In this document: positions 36,121 to 45,880 of the stretch, one piece after another
How positions within the stretch are numbered: the first letter of the stretch is position 1
Layout of the letters: each line of letters opens with the position of its first letter
Source: Pelomyxa schiedti
Lineage: Eukaryota; Evosea; Pelobiontida; Pelomyxidae
DNA length: 64,000 nt
Direction: 5' to 3'
Assembly: GCA_020536535.1 (NCBI GenBank)
Contig: JAHLWZ010000799.1
Coordinates: 1-64,000 of the forward strand
Program-made: the position numbers and the translations under genes
The notes under the pieces: generated by a model
What the model saw: the letters and a program-made list of their open reading frames with translations, nothing else
Database searches by the model: none
What the model was told of the DNA's origin: nothing

Positions 36121-37856
36121 ATGGACGGGGCGACACCCAAGGGTGGTTCTTCGGCCGCGGCGTCTACAGCTACGGCGTGCGCAAAGTGCCGCGGAGATGG
36201 GCCTGTAAAGAAATTACGGGAGGCACACTTGTGCAAGTGTGATGGATTTTTTTGTTTTGGTTTCTTTTTTTTTTTTTTTTGCCCCTCAGGAGGTTGTTTG
36301 TTTTACTGTACCAAAAGGACTTGTTTGGAGGAGGCACAACATAAGCTGTTGTTCACTGGAATTGTTTTTGCATTTCCCAAGACCAAGTATTTGTACAGGT
36401 CACACAAGACACCTGCCCATGTTTCAACAGTGCTCTGTGCTGTTTCTGGAGGTCCTTCCTCATGGTAATGGCACTTTTTTGGATTAGGATTCACTCAAAT
36501 ACCAACAAGTTCCATGCTTTATGGACTGCATCACTTTTGTGGTTCTGCCACAGAGGACCCTGTCAGGGCTCTCAATATAAGTGCCTGTTTTGTCTCCACA
36601 GATGTACTTGGAAATGAAGTATGCTCGCAATTTGAGTGAGGTAAATCATAACACATTCCACATTAGGAAGAACATTTGCTAGCAGAACATATTCAAAGTT
36701 TGTGTGGTAAATGGGGGTTCACTTTCATGCACCTTCATATCTATCAGCTCTTTGAGAATGAAAACACTAGTAGTGATATGGCGCGCAACTGTTGGCACAT
36801 TTTGATTCACAAATACTATATTGATCTCTCTTTATGTAGATCTCACGCAGCTACTCACTGGTTTCAACAATACACTCAAACAAGAGCTACTTGATTTATT
36901 AAGAACCAAGCTGATCCTTGACATTGCTGAATCCCATAAGTTTAGGAGTGCCAATATGACATAACCTGACTTTTTTTAGATTTGAATATGTAGCATTTGG
37001 CACTTGTGGTACCCACATAGCAGCCAAAGTTATTGCTAAAACATGTACCGCCCGGGCCTCAGCCATTCCTTACCTTGGTTCTTGGGCCCACACACCCACA
37101 CCATACCGTATTCTAGACTCTTCAAATTTAAAATATGTAATAAACTGTAGATAGTCTGTTACTGCAGCCAATGAAGAATATGCTTCACTCTGAAGTTAAA
37201 GATTTTGCCTCTGAGCACAACTTTATTCTTCCACCGCACCTGCGTGATACAACCAATAAACCTGTAGCACCAATATCCATTCTGAGTTTGTCCACGGGTA
37301 TGTGTCCGTATCCACTGTTTTTCCACACTCTAATAGTATGAAACAGTCTTTCTACACAATCTGCAGCCTGAATTTCCCTCAACCGTTCACACCATACTAG
37401 CAACTGCTTCAAAACTAAAGCCACCTCAACAAGGCACTCCTTGCTTCCTGTGTCACATGTAAGCCACCCCGCCACAACAAGAAAGCTAACCCAACTCACC
37501 ATCCAAACAGGCCAGTGGAAGAGGCGGAAACCGAGGTGCCAACAGCCGCAGAAGCAGCCACGACCGATTCTATCACAACCCCCACCTCCAGCACCACATT
37601 GACATCCACGCCTACATCCACATCACAATCACAAGAGCCACCCCCCACAGATGACAACAAGGCATCTTCAACAACTTCTACCACTCCCAGCAATAACACT
37701 ACTCCACAATCACCGGCACAACCAGCATGTTCTTCAACTCCCATTCCCATTCGACACAAAGCCCTGTGCCAGGCCTGCACCAATCTTGGCAGGCAATTCT
37801 CATCCCTCACTGATAATGTTGTTTCATTTTCCACTATGATACAAAGACTATCTTGA
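36121..37856 (+). CDS. CTU2: cytoplasmic tRNA 2-thiolation protein 2 (Ctu2/Ncs2)
   Basis: Partner of Ctu1/Ncs6 in 2-thiolation of wobble uridine in cytosolic tRNAs. The ATG at 36121 begins MDGATPKGGSSAAAS. An N-terminal zinc motif ACAKCRGDGPVKKL follows, and after an intron CLFYCTKRTCLEEAQHK. The PP-loop-like motif reads VLCAVSGGPSS at about 36.44 kb. Downstream exons give IPTSSMLYGLHHFCG, ISACFVSTDVLGNE, a precise splice to EEHLLAEHIQSLCGKW, VAFGTCGTHIAAKVIAKTC, PYLGSWAHTPTPYRI and PMKNMLHSEVKDFASEH. A Thr/Ser/Pro-rich insertion (37.5-37.75 kb) precedes the C-terminal Cys pair RHKALCQACTNL. The stop is TGA at 37854-37856. N- and C-terminal Cys pairs and the SGGPSS motif are hallmarks of the family. 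The low-complexity insertion is extra compared with animal or yeast proteins. Confidence 0.8.
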
Positions 37857-38003
37857 TTGTTCTTGCCCTATCTTGGCTCATTCCTCTACATCAACAACTT
37901 TTATGCACATGTATTCCAAGGAGGCTCGCGGAAACAATTCCAACGCAACCGTTCCACACAAAGCTTTAGCAGAAAATCATCAAACTGATCTAAAGGACAG
38001 AGG

Positions 38004-39442
38004 ATGGGCGACAACGAGGGCGGCCCAGCAGTGATGGTAGGGGTCAAGACCACGAACACTACAAAGCCGTACCGTGTTGGTGGCGGCGAGGGCGAAGGGG
38101 GGGGAGACTACGACGTGGAGGCCGGCCGCCCGTCCGTGCCTTCGGAGGGCACGGCGGAAAAGGCTACGTCGTCGCCTGTGGGGGAGAGCAGCTGCTGGGG
38201 AATTGTGGGATTGAGCCGTGATTCCAAAAAGTTCCTGTCGAAAATGGAGCGGGGTGCGCGCCCTCATTTTGTTCCAAACCTTGGTGTTGCTTGATTTTTT
38301 ATATTAATATCATGTTTTTTTTAATTTAGTTGTTTTTTGGTTGGTCCTTTGACACTGGCTTTTTTTGGAACCTTTAATTATTTATTTAAATGTGTTTCTT
38401 TCAACAGGTTGGTTTGTTACCAGTTACATTGGCGACTATTTATTGACAGGACTACTTTTTATCATTAGCTAGTGAGCTAATTAGCTTTTCTCCCCTTGTT
38501 GATAATGACGTCTAGTTGACAGTATTGTCGAGGCAGGAATCTCTCCTTTTAGAATGGAAATGCCAGGGGGTGTTGACAATTACAATTACGATTATAGTTA
38601 CCGGGAAGAATCTATACCAACTTGGCTCCTGTGCATTATTGCCTATGCGTAATGCCCCACAGTTTTGGTTGTGAGTTGACAACTACATCAGAATTCCAGG
38701 ATTGGCTGTTCTTAGTATCAACCTCTTATCATATGCCCTTCGCTGCCGCAAAAAAGTTGGTTGCTCGTGGTTCGCACATGACTCACATAATTTCCTTCTT
38801 GGATTTGCAGAGACAGCGGCCCTCACTGGTCTATTCACAGCAATAGGAAAGGTCACCCTTTTAAAATATTGCTTCTTATCACCACATGGGACCAACACTA
38901 ACAATCTAGCAGGTGGTAGGTGGGAGATTTAGGTATTCCAAACAAACCAATTACGTAGTAACCAACTCGAAGACCGAATTACTTCGCAATGCCCACGGAG
39001 GTACGTGACGCAGAAGGGAGGCTGAGCTTTCCAAGTGGTCACTCCTCAATTGCATTTTCCGCCTTCACATTTTTGAGCCTTTATATAGCCGGGAAACTTA
39101 AGTATGCTACTTCCATAAGCCATTCACCTTACCTGTTAAGAGTATTTGATGATAAATCGGGCCAGTTCTGGAAAGTTGTATTAGTGCTCGTTCCGGAGAT
39201 TCCTGCCTTCATGATTGCCTTGAGGTAACCCAATTCTTAATTTGAAGTAATTCCTGATGCCACAAAACAGCCGCACCCGTGACTACTGGCACCATTTCTC
39301 TGACATTGTAGGCGGGGCATTCATAGGAGTCGGCATTGCCATTATGTGCTACTATTCATTGTACCCCTCACTGAGCCACCCCAACTGTGACGCCCCAAAG
39401 AGAAGAACACCCATCACTGCACTACCCAGCATCAGACACTAA
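38004..39442 (+). CDS. PAP2-type lipid phosphate phosphatase
   Basis: Multi-pass membrane enzyme that dephosphorylates phosphatidic acid or related lipids. The ATG at 38004 begins MGDNEGGPAVMVGVKTTN, a hydrophilic cytosolic leader of about 90 residues. Membrane helices follow (GWFVTSYIGDYLLTGLLF, IPTWLLCIIAYALP, LLGFAETAALTGLFTAIG). Motif 1 is rebuilt across a 40-base intron as GKVVGGRF then RPNYFAM, giving the K-x6-RP signature. Motif 2 is SFPSGHSS at about 39.04 kb. Motif 3 is SRTRDYWHHFSDI across the last intron, giving SR-x5-H-x3-D. The C-terminus is short and Pro/Arg-rich, ending SIRH with TAA at 39440-39442. All catalytic residues (Lys, Arg, His, Arg, His, Asp) are present. Confidence 0.9.
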
Positions 39443-39507
39443 GAATAGAAACAATGTTTCGTTTTTTTCACGTAAACTTTTCTGTGATACAACAACAACC
39501 GAGTTCC

Positions 39508-39769
39508 CTGTTGGGCAGTTACCCCGCGGCATCAGCCCACACTTGGTGNNNNNNNNNNNNNNNNNNNNNNNNNNNNNNNNNNNNNNNNNNNNNNNNNNNN
39601 NNNNNNNNNNNNNNNNNNNNNNNNNNNNNNNNNNNNNNNNNNNNNNNNTGTTGCATGTATGTGCTTTAGTGCGTTTGAGTTGTTGACTTGACTTTTTGTT
39701 GTTGAAGGAAGCTGGAGCTTGGCTTGGGGTTCGTTGTTGTTGTTGAGCTTGGCTTGCTTTTCTGTTACT
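39508..39769. repeat. repeat copy 1, interrupted by the assembly gap
   Basis: Bases 39508-39548 (41 bases) and 39649-39769 (121 bases) match 40071-40111 and 40112-40232 exactly by eye. The 100-N gap sits between the two halves, yet the halves are directly adjacent in copy 2. No transposase ORF or terminal inverted repeats were seen. Confidence 0.9.
39549..39648. other. assembly gap (100 N)
   Basis: A run of 100 N. The round number suggests a scaffold gap of unknown true size. Any open frame crossing it is meaningless. Confidence 0.99.
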
Positions 39770-40009
39770 TTAGAGATCAGATATAAGGAATATGAATAAT
39801 AGAGTAGGATCCAATCCAATCCAAGAAGAAATTCTCTTAAAACTATCTGTAAATAAAAGTCAAAACCTAGGAGGATCAAGTAAATAAATACCTGTGAGTA
39901 CTGCTGGCTGCCAATGAATTCTCCAGGATCCCCAGAATGCGTGGTTGGCAAATGGAATGGAATTGAAGGAGAAAGAGTGATTTTGTGGATTGTGATTGTG
40001 ATGTTGTGG

Positions 40010-40039
40010 CTGTTGGGCAGTTACCCCACGGCATCAGCC
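40010..40039. repeat. short third copy of the repeat core
   Basis: Thirty bases starting CTGTTGGGCAG match the start of the two longer copies, with one visible difference (CACGG instead of CGCGG). It lies about 60 bases before the second full copy. Confidence 0.85.
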
Positions 40040-40070
40040 TGTTGCATTTTTGGTTGTGTGATAGTGTGAA

Positions 40071-40232
40071 CTGTTGGGCAGTTACCCCGCGGCATCAGCC
40101 CACACTTGGTGTGTTGCATGTATGTGCTTTAGTGCGTTTGAGTTGTTGACTTGACTTTTTGTTGTTGAAGGAAGCTGGAGCTTGGCTTGGGGTTCGTTGT
40201 TGTTGTTGAGCTTGGCTTGCTTTTCTGTTACT
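40071..40232. repeat. repeat copy 2, uninterrupted (162 bases)
   Basis: Identical by eye to the two halves of copy 1 joined without the N run. The 3' half is rich in GTT triplets and GGCTTGG motifs. The sequence between copies (39770-40070) contains no recognisable gene. Confidence 0.9.
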
Positions 40233-40384
40233 CTATAGTGGCTTTTTGTTGGTTGAACGATCTCACTAGCATCTATGCAATAAGAGTAGAGATCCGATTT
40301 TAGGAATAAGTGACTGCCTGCTTGCTGTTGCATCACCAACGGCACAAACTCTCAGCCATCAATAAATCCTTCACGGCATATGAG

Positions 40385-41492
40385 TCAAATAACAGCCTCA
40401 ATGCCCACGTTGCAGTTGGTTATCGGCACTGTTCGCCTGTCGGTTGTTGTAGAACCGTGCCGCTGCCCGTTTTTTCTTTTTTTTTTTGTTTTTGGCTGGT
40501 TGGGCGCCTTTTTTCTTTTTGTAAAGGTGGGAGTTCCCAGAGACGCCAAATTTTTGATTTGCTTTCGACAAAAAGGTGACCAGATTGTATGTTTTAGGAG
40601 AAGCACTAGCCCTGGGCTCATATTCATCGTTGCATTGCCTGCCGACAGGAGGTTGTGCTTCGATGACAGTTGGTCCGACAGGGGCTTCCTCAATGACTTT
40701 ATGCTGTTGGAGTTTTGAGAATGGGTTGAAGATTGAGACTGTGAAGAAACCTGAAGCTGACATTATACTATTTGGGCTTGTATTGTGCCTTCACCATACA
40801 GAGTGTGTTCAAGGCGAGTTTCGCTGCCGGTAATTGCCAGTTCTCCCCCTCGGAACATGGCTTGCGTCTCGTTGCACTCAACTATGCAGATAATCTGAGG
40901 TGCCATTTGAGGGGTTAAACTTGGAAGTAGTTGTTACCTTCAGGTTATCGTACGGAGGTTCCGACGTCCAAGCCGTTCATTGCAACCCACACAAATAACT
41001 GGCCTGTTGGGTTGGGGAACGCCAAGGAAACTCCCAGCTGCTCCTGTCCAACGAGTTAGAAATGCAACCAACAACAGAGTGATGCACACCAGCCAATTTC
41101 AGCAAAGTGTTTTTGGTCACCAGTGATCTTGGGAATGGTAATTGTCCGTTGAGAAGAGTTGTTGTGATTGCTTGCTTCAAGAAAGTGGTATGAATCCAAG
41201 TCCAGTGACAGCAGCAGCTCGTGATTATCAAGGATACACGACCAACAGCAATTTTGCCATTCTTTGTCAGGAGAATTAGAGCCCTTTTAGCTTCATGAAC
41301 ATCAGCAGGCCACGCAATCAACTTTCGGGCGTTGTACACCACGGCCCATCCCCCTCCACTTTTGAGCTTCCACCCATCATTTTGGTGCTCGACCCCCGCT
41401 CACACGGCACCGAAACCTGCCGATCACCATTTCGCGCCCACGGCGCATGTTGCCCCATAATAGGTGTAGTCGGTTCCCACCACAGTCCTCAT
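40385..41492 (-). CDS. unknown protein, predicted beta-rich core and Lys-rich tail
   Basis: The most protein-like reading starts at an ATG (complement of 41490-41492) with MRTVVGTDYTYYGATC. An intron of about 73 bases joins this to GGGWAVVYNARKLIAWPAD and EAKRALILLTKNGKIAV. The next exons read LLLSLDLDSYHFLEASN, TITIPKIT, EQLGVSLAFPNPTGQLF and VWVAMNGLDVGTSV, then QIICIVECNETQAMFRG and GELAITGSETRLEHTL. The frame either stops at a TAA (complement of 40763-40765) or continues through a 30-base GT-AG intron into a Ser-rich and Lys-rich tail ending near 40385. Repeated short beta strands suggest a propeller or beta-sandwich, but no family was recognised. It is divergent from the RNA ligase, with 293 bases between starts. 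Confidence 0.4.
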
Positions 41493-41785
41493 TCCCACCC
41501 AGGAACCTGCACTGGCGGCCGAAAGCACTCGCTGGTCAGCCCCACAACTCTCAGCGTGTGCGACAGCTCGACGCCGAGATACACGATTATGGGCACCCAG
41601 CAGATTCCCCCCTGTAGCGGCAGGTCTCCTCGCGCAACATCCAGCCAAGCAGAACGAAACAATTTAGGCGTCAACCCAACGACGGCACGTTGTGGTTTTT
41701 GGTGGACTTACTCTGGGGTAAGTTCCTCAGGAAACGGGCGTTGATCCACACCTTCGCTTTTTTGGTTTTGTTTTTCGTCCGGACG

Positions 41786-43777
41786 ATGACGACCAAGTTG
41801 GGTGAGGCTGAGGAGGAAGACTGGCTGGAGAAAGAAATTGTTGGGTGGTTGACGTTTGAGGAGTACCCTCCCATAACTCTTGTCGATGACTACGACGTAA
41901 TAGACGCTTTGTCGGCCCACTACCGGGATGCACAATTCGTGGTCACTGAGAAAATACATGGCGTGAGTTAATCGCTCCGATTTACAGCCTCTGTGTTTGG
42001 TTGGCTTGTTGTACGCCGAAAGATGTTGTTTCCTCCTTTACGATGAATGTTTTGGATAACGGTTCGATACAAAAAGGCGAACTTCTCGTTTATAAGTGAT
42101 GGAATAGCAACAACTTGTGCAAGGAGAAAAGGAATTGTCCCGGATGGAGCTAAATCTTATTTTGACTTTGCCACTGTATGAAAGCACCTACTTATCAATA
42201 GACTCTTAGTATTACAGGTGAAGAAGAAATGCGAGCCAGAAGTTCGCAAGTTGTACCAGCTTATATCTGATTTGTACAAGTTAGATCTAGACGAGATTAT
42301 TGTGTCGGTCCAAGAGCTCATAATAGAGCTTTTTTGCAAAAATAGGATTTACTGACCCTCACTAAGATTCGGGGAACTGTTTGGCGGGATATATCCACAT
42401 CCTGATGTTCCCTCAGCAGATGTGTCAATTCCCGTACAATATGGTATTTACTACAGCCCTACTATAGAATTTTGCGCGTACGATATATTCATCAAGGTTC
42501 TTTTCCTTCTTTTTCACTGTATATTGCTCAGTGAATGTTTCTTTATCATAGGGCATTGATAAAAAATGGTGGCTGGACTTTGACTTGTGCCAGAAATTAT
42601 TTGCACAAACTGAATTACTTTACTTGAAACCGCTGTATACTGGAGATTTGCAATCTTGTTGTGCCTTCGAAATTGAAAAACGTGAGAGCGTGATTCCAGA
42701 TATGCTTGGGCTACCTCCTCTTTCTGGGAACCAAATCGAAGGAATTGTAATCAAAGGTTTACACAACGAACTTGTCCCCGGCAAATCATTCAGGGCAATT
42801 TTCAAGAAGAAAAACGACCAATATGCCGAAGTAAATGCTCCTGTTCCCCTTGGTTTGAGAGTCCCTTTACTGTATTTTTTCTGGAACTTAGTCTGAAACA
42901 AAATGTTAAACAGGAGACCATACTGCCTCTCCTTTCCATAAACCAGCCCCCAAAAATAAGGCAAGAGTGAAAAAGAAAGACAAGCCAGCCATATGTGAGA
43001 GGTCATCAACTCTTTTGCCGGACACAGCTCCTCCTGTAAGAGATCCATCCTCCCTTGAAATGAAGACTGTATGCTGTACCCCACAAACAGCTAGTGCAGC
43101 AGCAGTAACCGTTTCATCACCACCCCCTGAAGTAAATAGTATGCACACAGTAGTCAGCTCTCCCTTTGAAACTCCAATTGAACAATGCAGGAACTCACAT
43201 GTAGATCATCATACTAAATTCTCAACCTCCATTTCACATTTGCCTGCCAAGGGTTCTGGTAGTGTAAAACCACCAACAAAGGAATCCCACATCCCACAAA
43301 CAGACTCTTCAGCCAAAAAGCCACGTTCTGCACAACCAACAAATACTATTTCCCCAACAAACTTGGGCAGTCAACATTCCACCACTAGAATGCTAACCAC
43401 TAACAATGAAACCTCTCCAACCACCAATAGTGGTATTTGCACTAGCACCACTATCTCACAGGGAACTGCCAGAGCGGCTGTGAAAAACTTCACATCAAGG
43501 TTTGCATTCCCATTCACACCATGAATTAACATATACCAGAGCTGTGAACTACAATCGGCTTGAGAGTGCAACAAGCAAGATTGGTCCTTTGATTCCAGTG
43601 AACCTCAAGGCAATATCAGAAGAGATGTTTGAGGATGTGTGCAATGAGATGCACAACATGTCAGAGTGGTCAGCCTTGAACCAGAAGAACAAAGGGCAGT
43701 TGACCAGAAGTACACACCACACTGTTACAGAGTTTGTTTCCTGTTCTTTATCCAATAACAAAAGAACAAGCAATTAA
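41786..43777 (+). CDS. T4 Rnl2-type RNA ligase with long linker before its C-terminal domain
   Basis: ATP-dependent RNA ligase that seals 3'-OH/5'-phosphate RNA ends. The ATG at 41786 starts MTTKLGEAEEEDWLEKE. The adenylation motif I is FVVTEKIHG, where the Lys is the nucleotidyl acceptor. A 114-base intron joins it to ANFSFISDG. Motif III is VFGELFGGIYPHP (42.37 kb), motif IV is EGIVIKGL and motif V is FRAIFKKKN. So the nucleotidyltransferase core is complete. About 190 residues of Ser/Thr/Pro-rich sequence follow (42.93-43.5 kb). The last exon reads YNRLESATSKIGPLIPVN, then ISEEMFEDVCNEM. This matches the helical C-terminal domain specific to Rnl2 enzymes. The stop is at 43775-43777. RNA repair or editing is inferred; organelle targeting is not obvious at the acidic N-terminus. 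Confidence 0.86.
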
Positions 43778-44015
43778 TTAACAACAAATCCTGTGCATCA
43801 ATTGCCAACAGCAGCGTTCTTTACCTCTAAACTGGTTGGGGCTTCCTACTGGTGATTTTGAGCTGCCTTCAGTGTTTCCGAGGTTAAGTGGACTGTCAGA
43901 GTCTTGTGGTCTCTCCAGATGCCATTGATTGAGATCGGCGGATTTCTTGGAACCCACTTACCTGAACCAAATAGTTGAGAAAAAGCTACAACTAACCGAA
44001 GGATTCTGACCAGAC
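43778..44015. other. intergenic region, no supported gene
   Basis: 238 bases between the RNA ligase stop and the DUF4419 start. A minus-strand frame overlaps the next gene's first exon and contains a GTAAGT-like donor, but it has no independent support. Confidence 0.4.
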
Positions 44016-45572
44016 ATGTCGGACAGCGCAGCGCCACCAACGACGTCGACAACTTCTACCGAAGCACTCCCAAGCAGTACTTCCACGACAGGCAGCAGTA
44101 GATCCGCGGGAGTCACTTTCAAAGTGGCGGCTCACGACGCGGTGGCCGTGACCGAGGTGGGGCTCAAGTGCAGAGCCAACGCACTGGTGTCTGCTGTGCC
44201 TAGGCCCGCTCCCCCATTCGTGCGTCCCTAATTTGGCAATTATGGGATGTGGCTGTGCTATTTCTTCTTGGGTGCTGTGCTTTGGGGGTTGTTTTTTTTT
44301 TTTTTTTTTTTTCTGGGTGTTGCTCATGTTGCTGTTGCTCGATGTTTTGTGAGAGGTGAAGAGCAAGGGATTATGAATTTAATTTGAACCCGTTTTACAT
44401 AGGCGGAATTGGAGACCAAGTGGTTGGCAGGGAGTGTTTTTGAGGAGCAGCTTCCAAACCTGAGAGTGGCTAGGTTCAGAAATTGGACAAGTAACAGCTT
44501 TGTCACTTCAATTTCTGCTGCCTACAACATTCACCACAACTTGATTCTGCGACCAGATGACGTTTGGTTAGCAGTGATGAACCAGGTCTTTTTTTTTTGC
44601 AGCTACCTTTTCTTAATGCTGCACAGCTGTCGCTATATGTAGGAGGTCATTCTGAGGAATTGCGCCCACTTTTTGTGGCTCATCAAGGACAGAAAGAATT
44701 AGTTGTATCTTCTGGTGGCAGTTTACGTTCAGCCAACTATGAAGCACTATGCAATCGAATGGCAACAACCATTGGCGCCAATCTTGTGGATTCTAGTGTA
44801 GCGAGCTGGGTTGTACCCGATTTTACAACCACAACACCAACGGATCGAGTAAAATCCTCCCCAATACCAGCGACAAAGAATTTAATTTGAAACAGGTTGT
44901 TGGTTCAGCAACTTTGATGTCAGCAATGCAAAAATACTTCACTTTTAAGGTATGCAGGCACTCTCACACCTTGAATTGTTCACATTCACAAACAATCAGT
45001 ACCATCTTTGCTGTGGAATTCCGGAAGTGACCCTCCTTGGAACTCCAACAGATTGGTACTCCTTGCGCTCCCGATCAGAGAGGTTACAACAGTATGGACT
45101 AGGGAGGTTTTCTGAAGTTCTTCGGCCTGTGATGGACAACTTCATAGCTTCCTCTGAAGGACGCCCAGATATTAACTGGTGGCAAACAGTATGCGATGTT
45201 CATGGAGGAGGCAGTGGGCCAAGGTGCGTATTAATTTGGGAATATTAATGAATAATTGAATAACCCCCTCATTTTTCCCACTATACACAGTAATATTTAA
45301 GATACCACAACATTCTAAGCACTTCCGCGTATAGGTACTTGTCCGGGTGGATTACAGCATTCTGCCGGGTAGGCGAAACAGGAAAATGGACTGACGAAGA
45401 GCAAATTGACACCACCCTGATACCACCTGGATTCTGCTCCTGCCCAGTAACAGTGGAGGATGATTCAAGCAGTTACGAGACCAAGCTGTACTGCGGACAC
45501 CTCCTGGAGGAGTACTCACCCAACAAGCTGACTGTCAAGCCAAGGTCTGACTGGGCCCTCATGCTTCTTTAA
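44016..45572 (+). CDS. DUF4419-domain protein
   Basis: The ATG at 44016 begins MSDSAAPPTTSTTSTEALP. An intron containing a long T run follows, then exons carrying the DUF4419 signature in order: SISAAYNIHHNLILRPDDV continuing into WLAVMNQ, ELRPLFVAHQGQKELVVSS, CNRMATTIGANLVD, PDFTTTTPTDRV, TLMSAMQKYFTFK, CCGIPEVTLLGTPTDWYSLR, YGLGRFSEVLRPVMDNFI and GWITAFCRVGE. The stop is at 45570-45572. The family is of unknown function and occurs in fungi, amoebae and some bacteria. The protein covers the whole domain with a short low-complexity N-terminus, so it is probably complete. Confidence 0.85.
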
Positions 45573-45880
45573 CCAGCCAAGCAAGTTGTTTTGATAGGAA
45601 TTGATGAATCCAATTTTACTGGATTGATATTCGTTCCTGTGAATTCTTGCCATTACCTCCGATCAACTTCCCAAAATGTGCTGTAAGTTGTTCTGAGTAC
45701 AGGTGATGTGCTCTCTGTGACTGAGGAGGAGGAGCTGAACGAGTGTGTTCTTGATTCCAGAGAGGGGACCAGGCTGGATTCGCATCAACTGATCTTTTCT
45801 GCTTGTTGATGGCTCCGTGAAAAGCACAAACAAAGAAGAAGAAACAGAAAACAACAAAAAGCAAAGACCCTGCGGCGCAA

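Noticed and set aside
39387-39951. ORFs running through the N gap
   Set aside because: They exist only because N codons are not read as stops.
39508-40232. Transposable element
   Set aside because: The repeats are direct, short and lack a transposase or reverse transcriptase frame and clear terminal inverted repeats; a collapsed tandem repeat explains them better.
43846-44052. 68-codon minus-strand ORF with a GTAAGT donor
   Set aside because: It overlaps the start of the DUF4419 gene and has no recognisable protein features.
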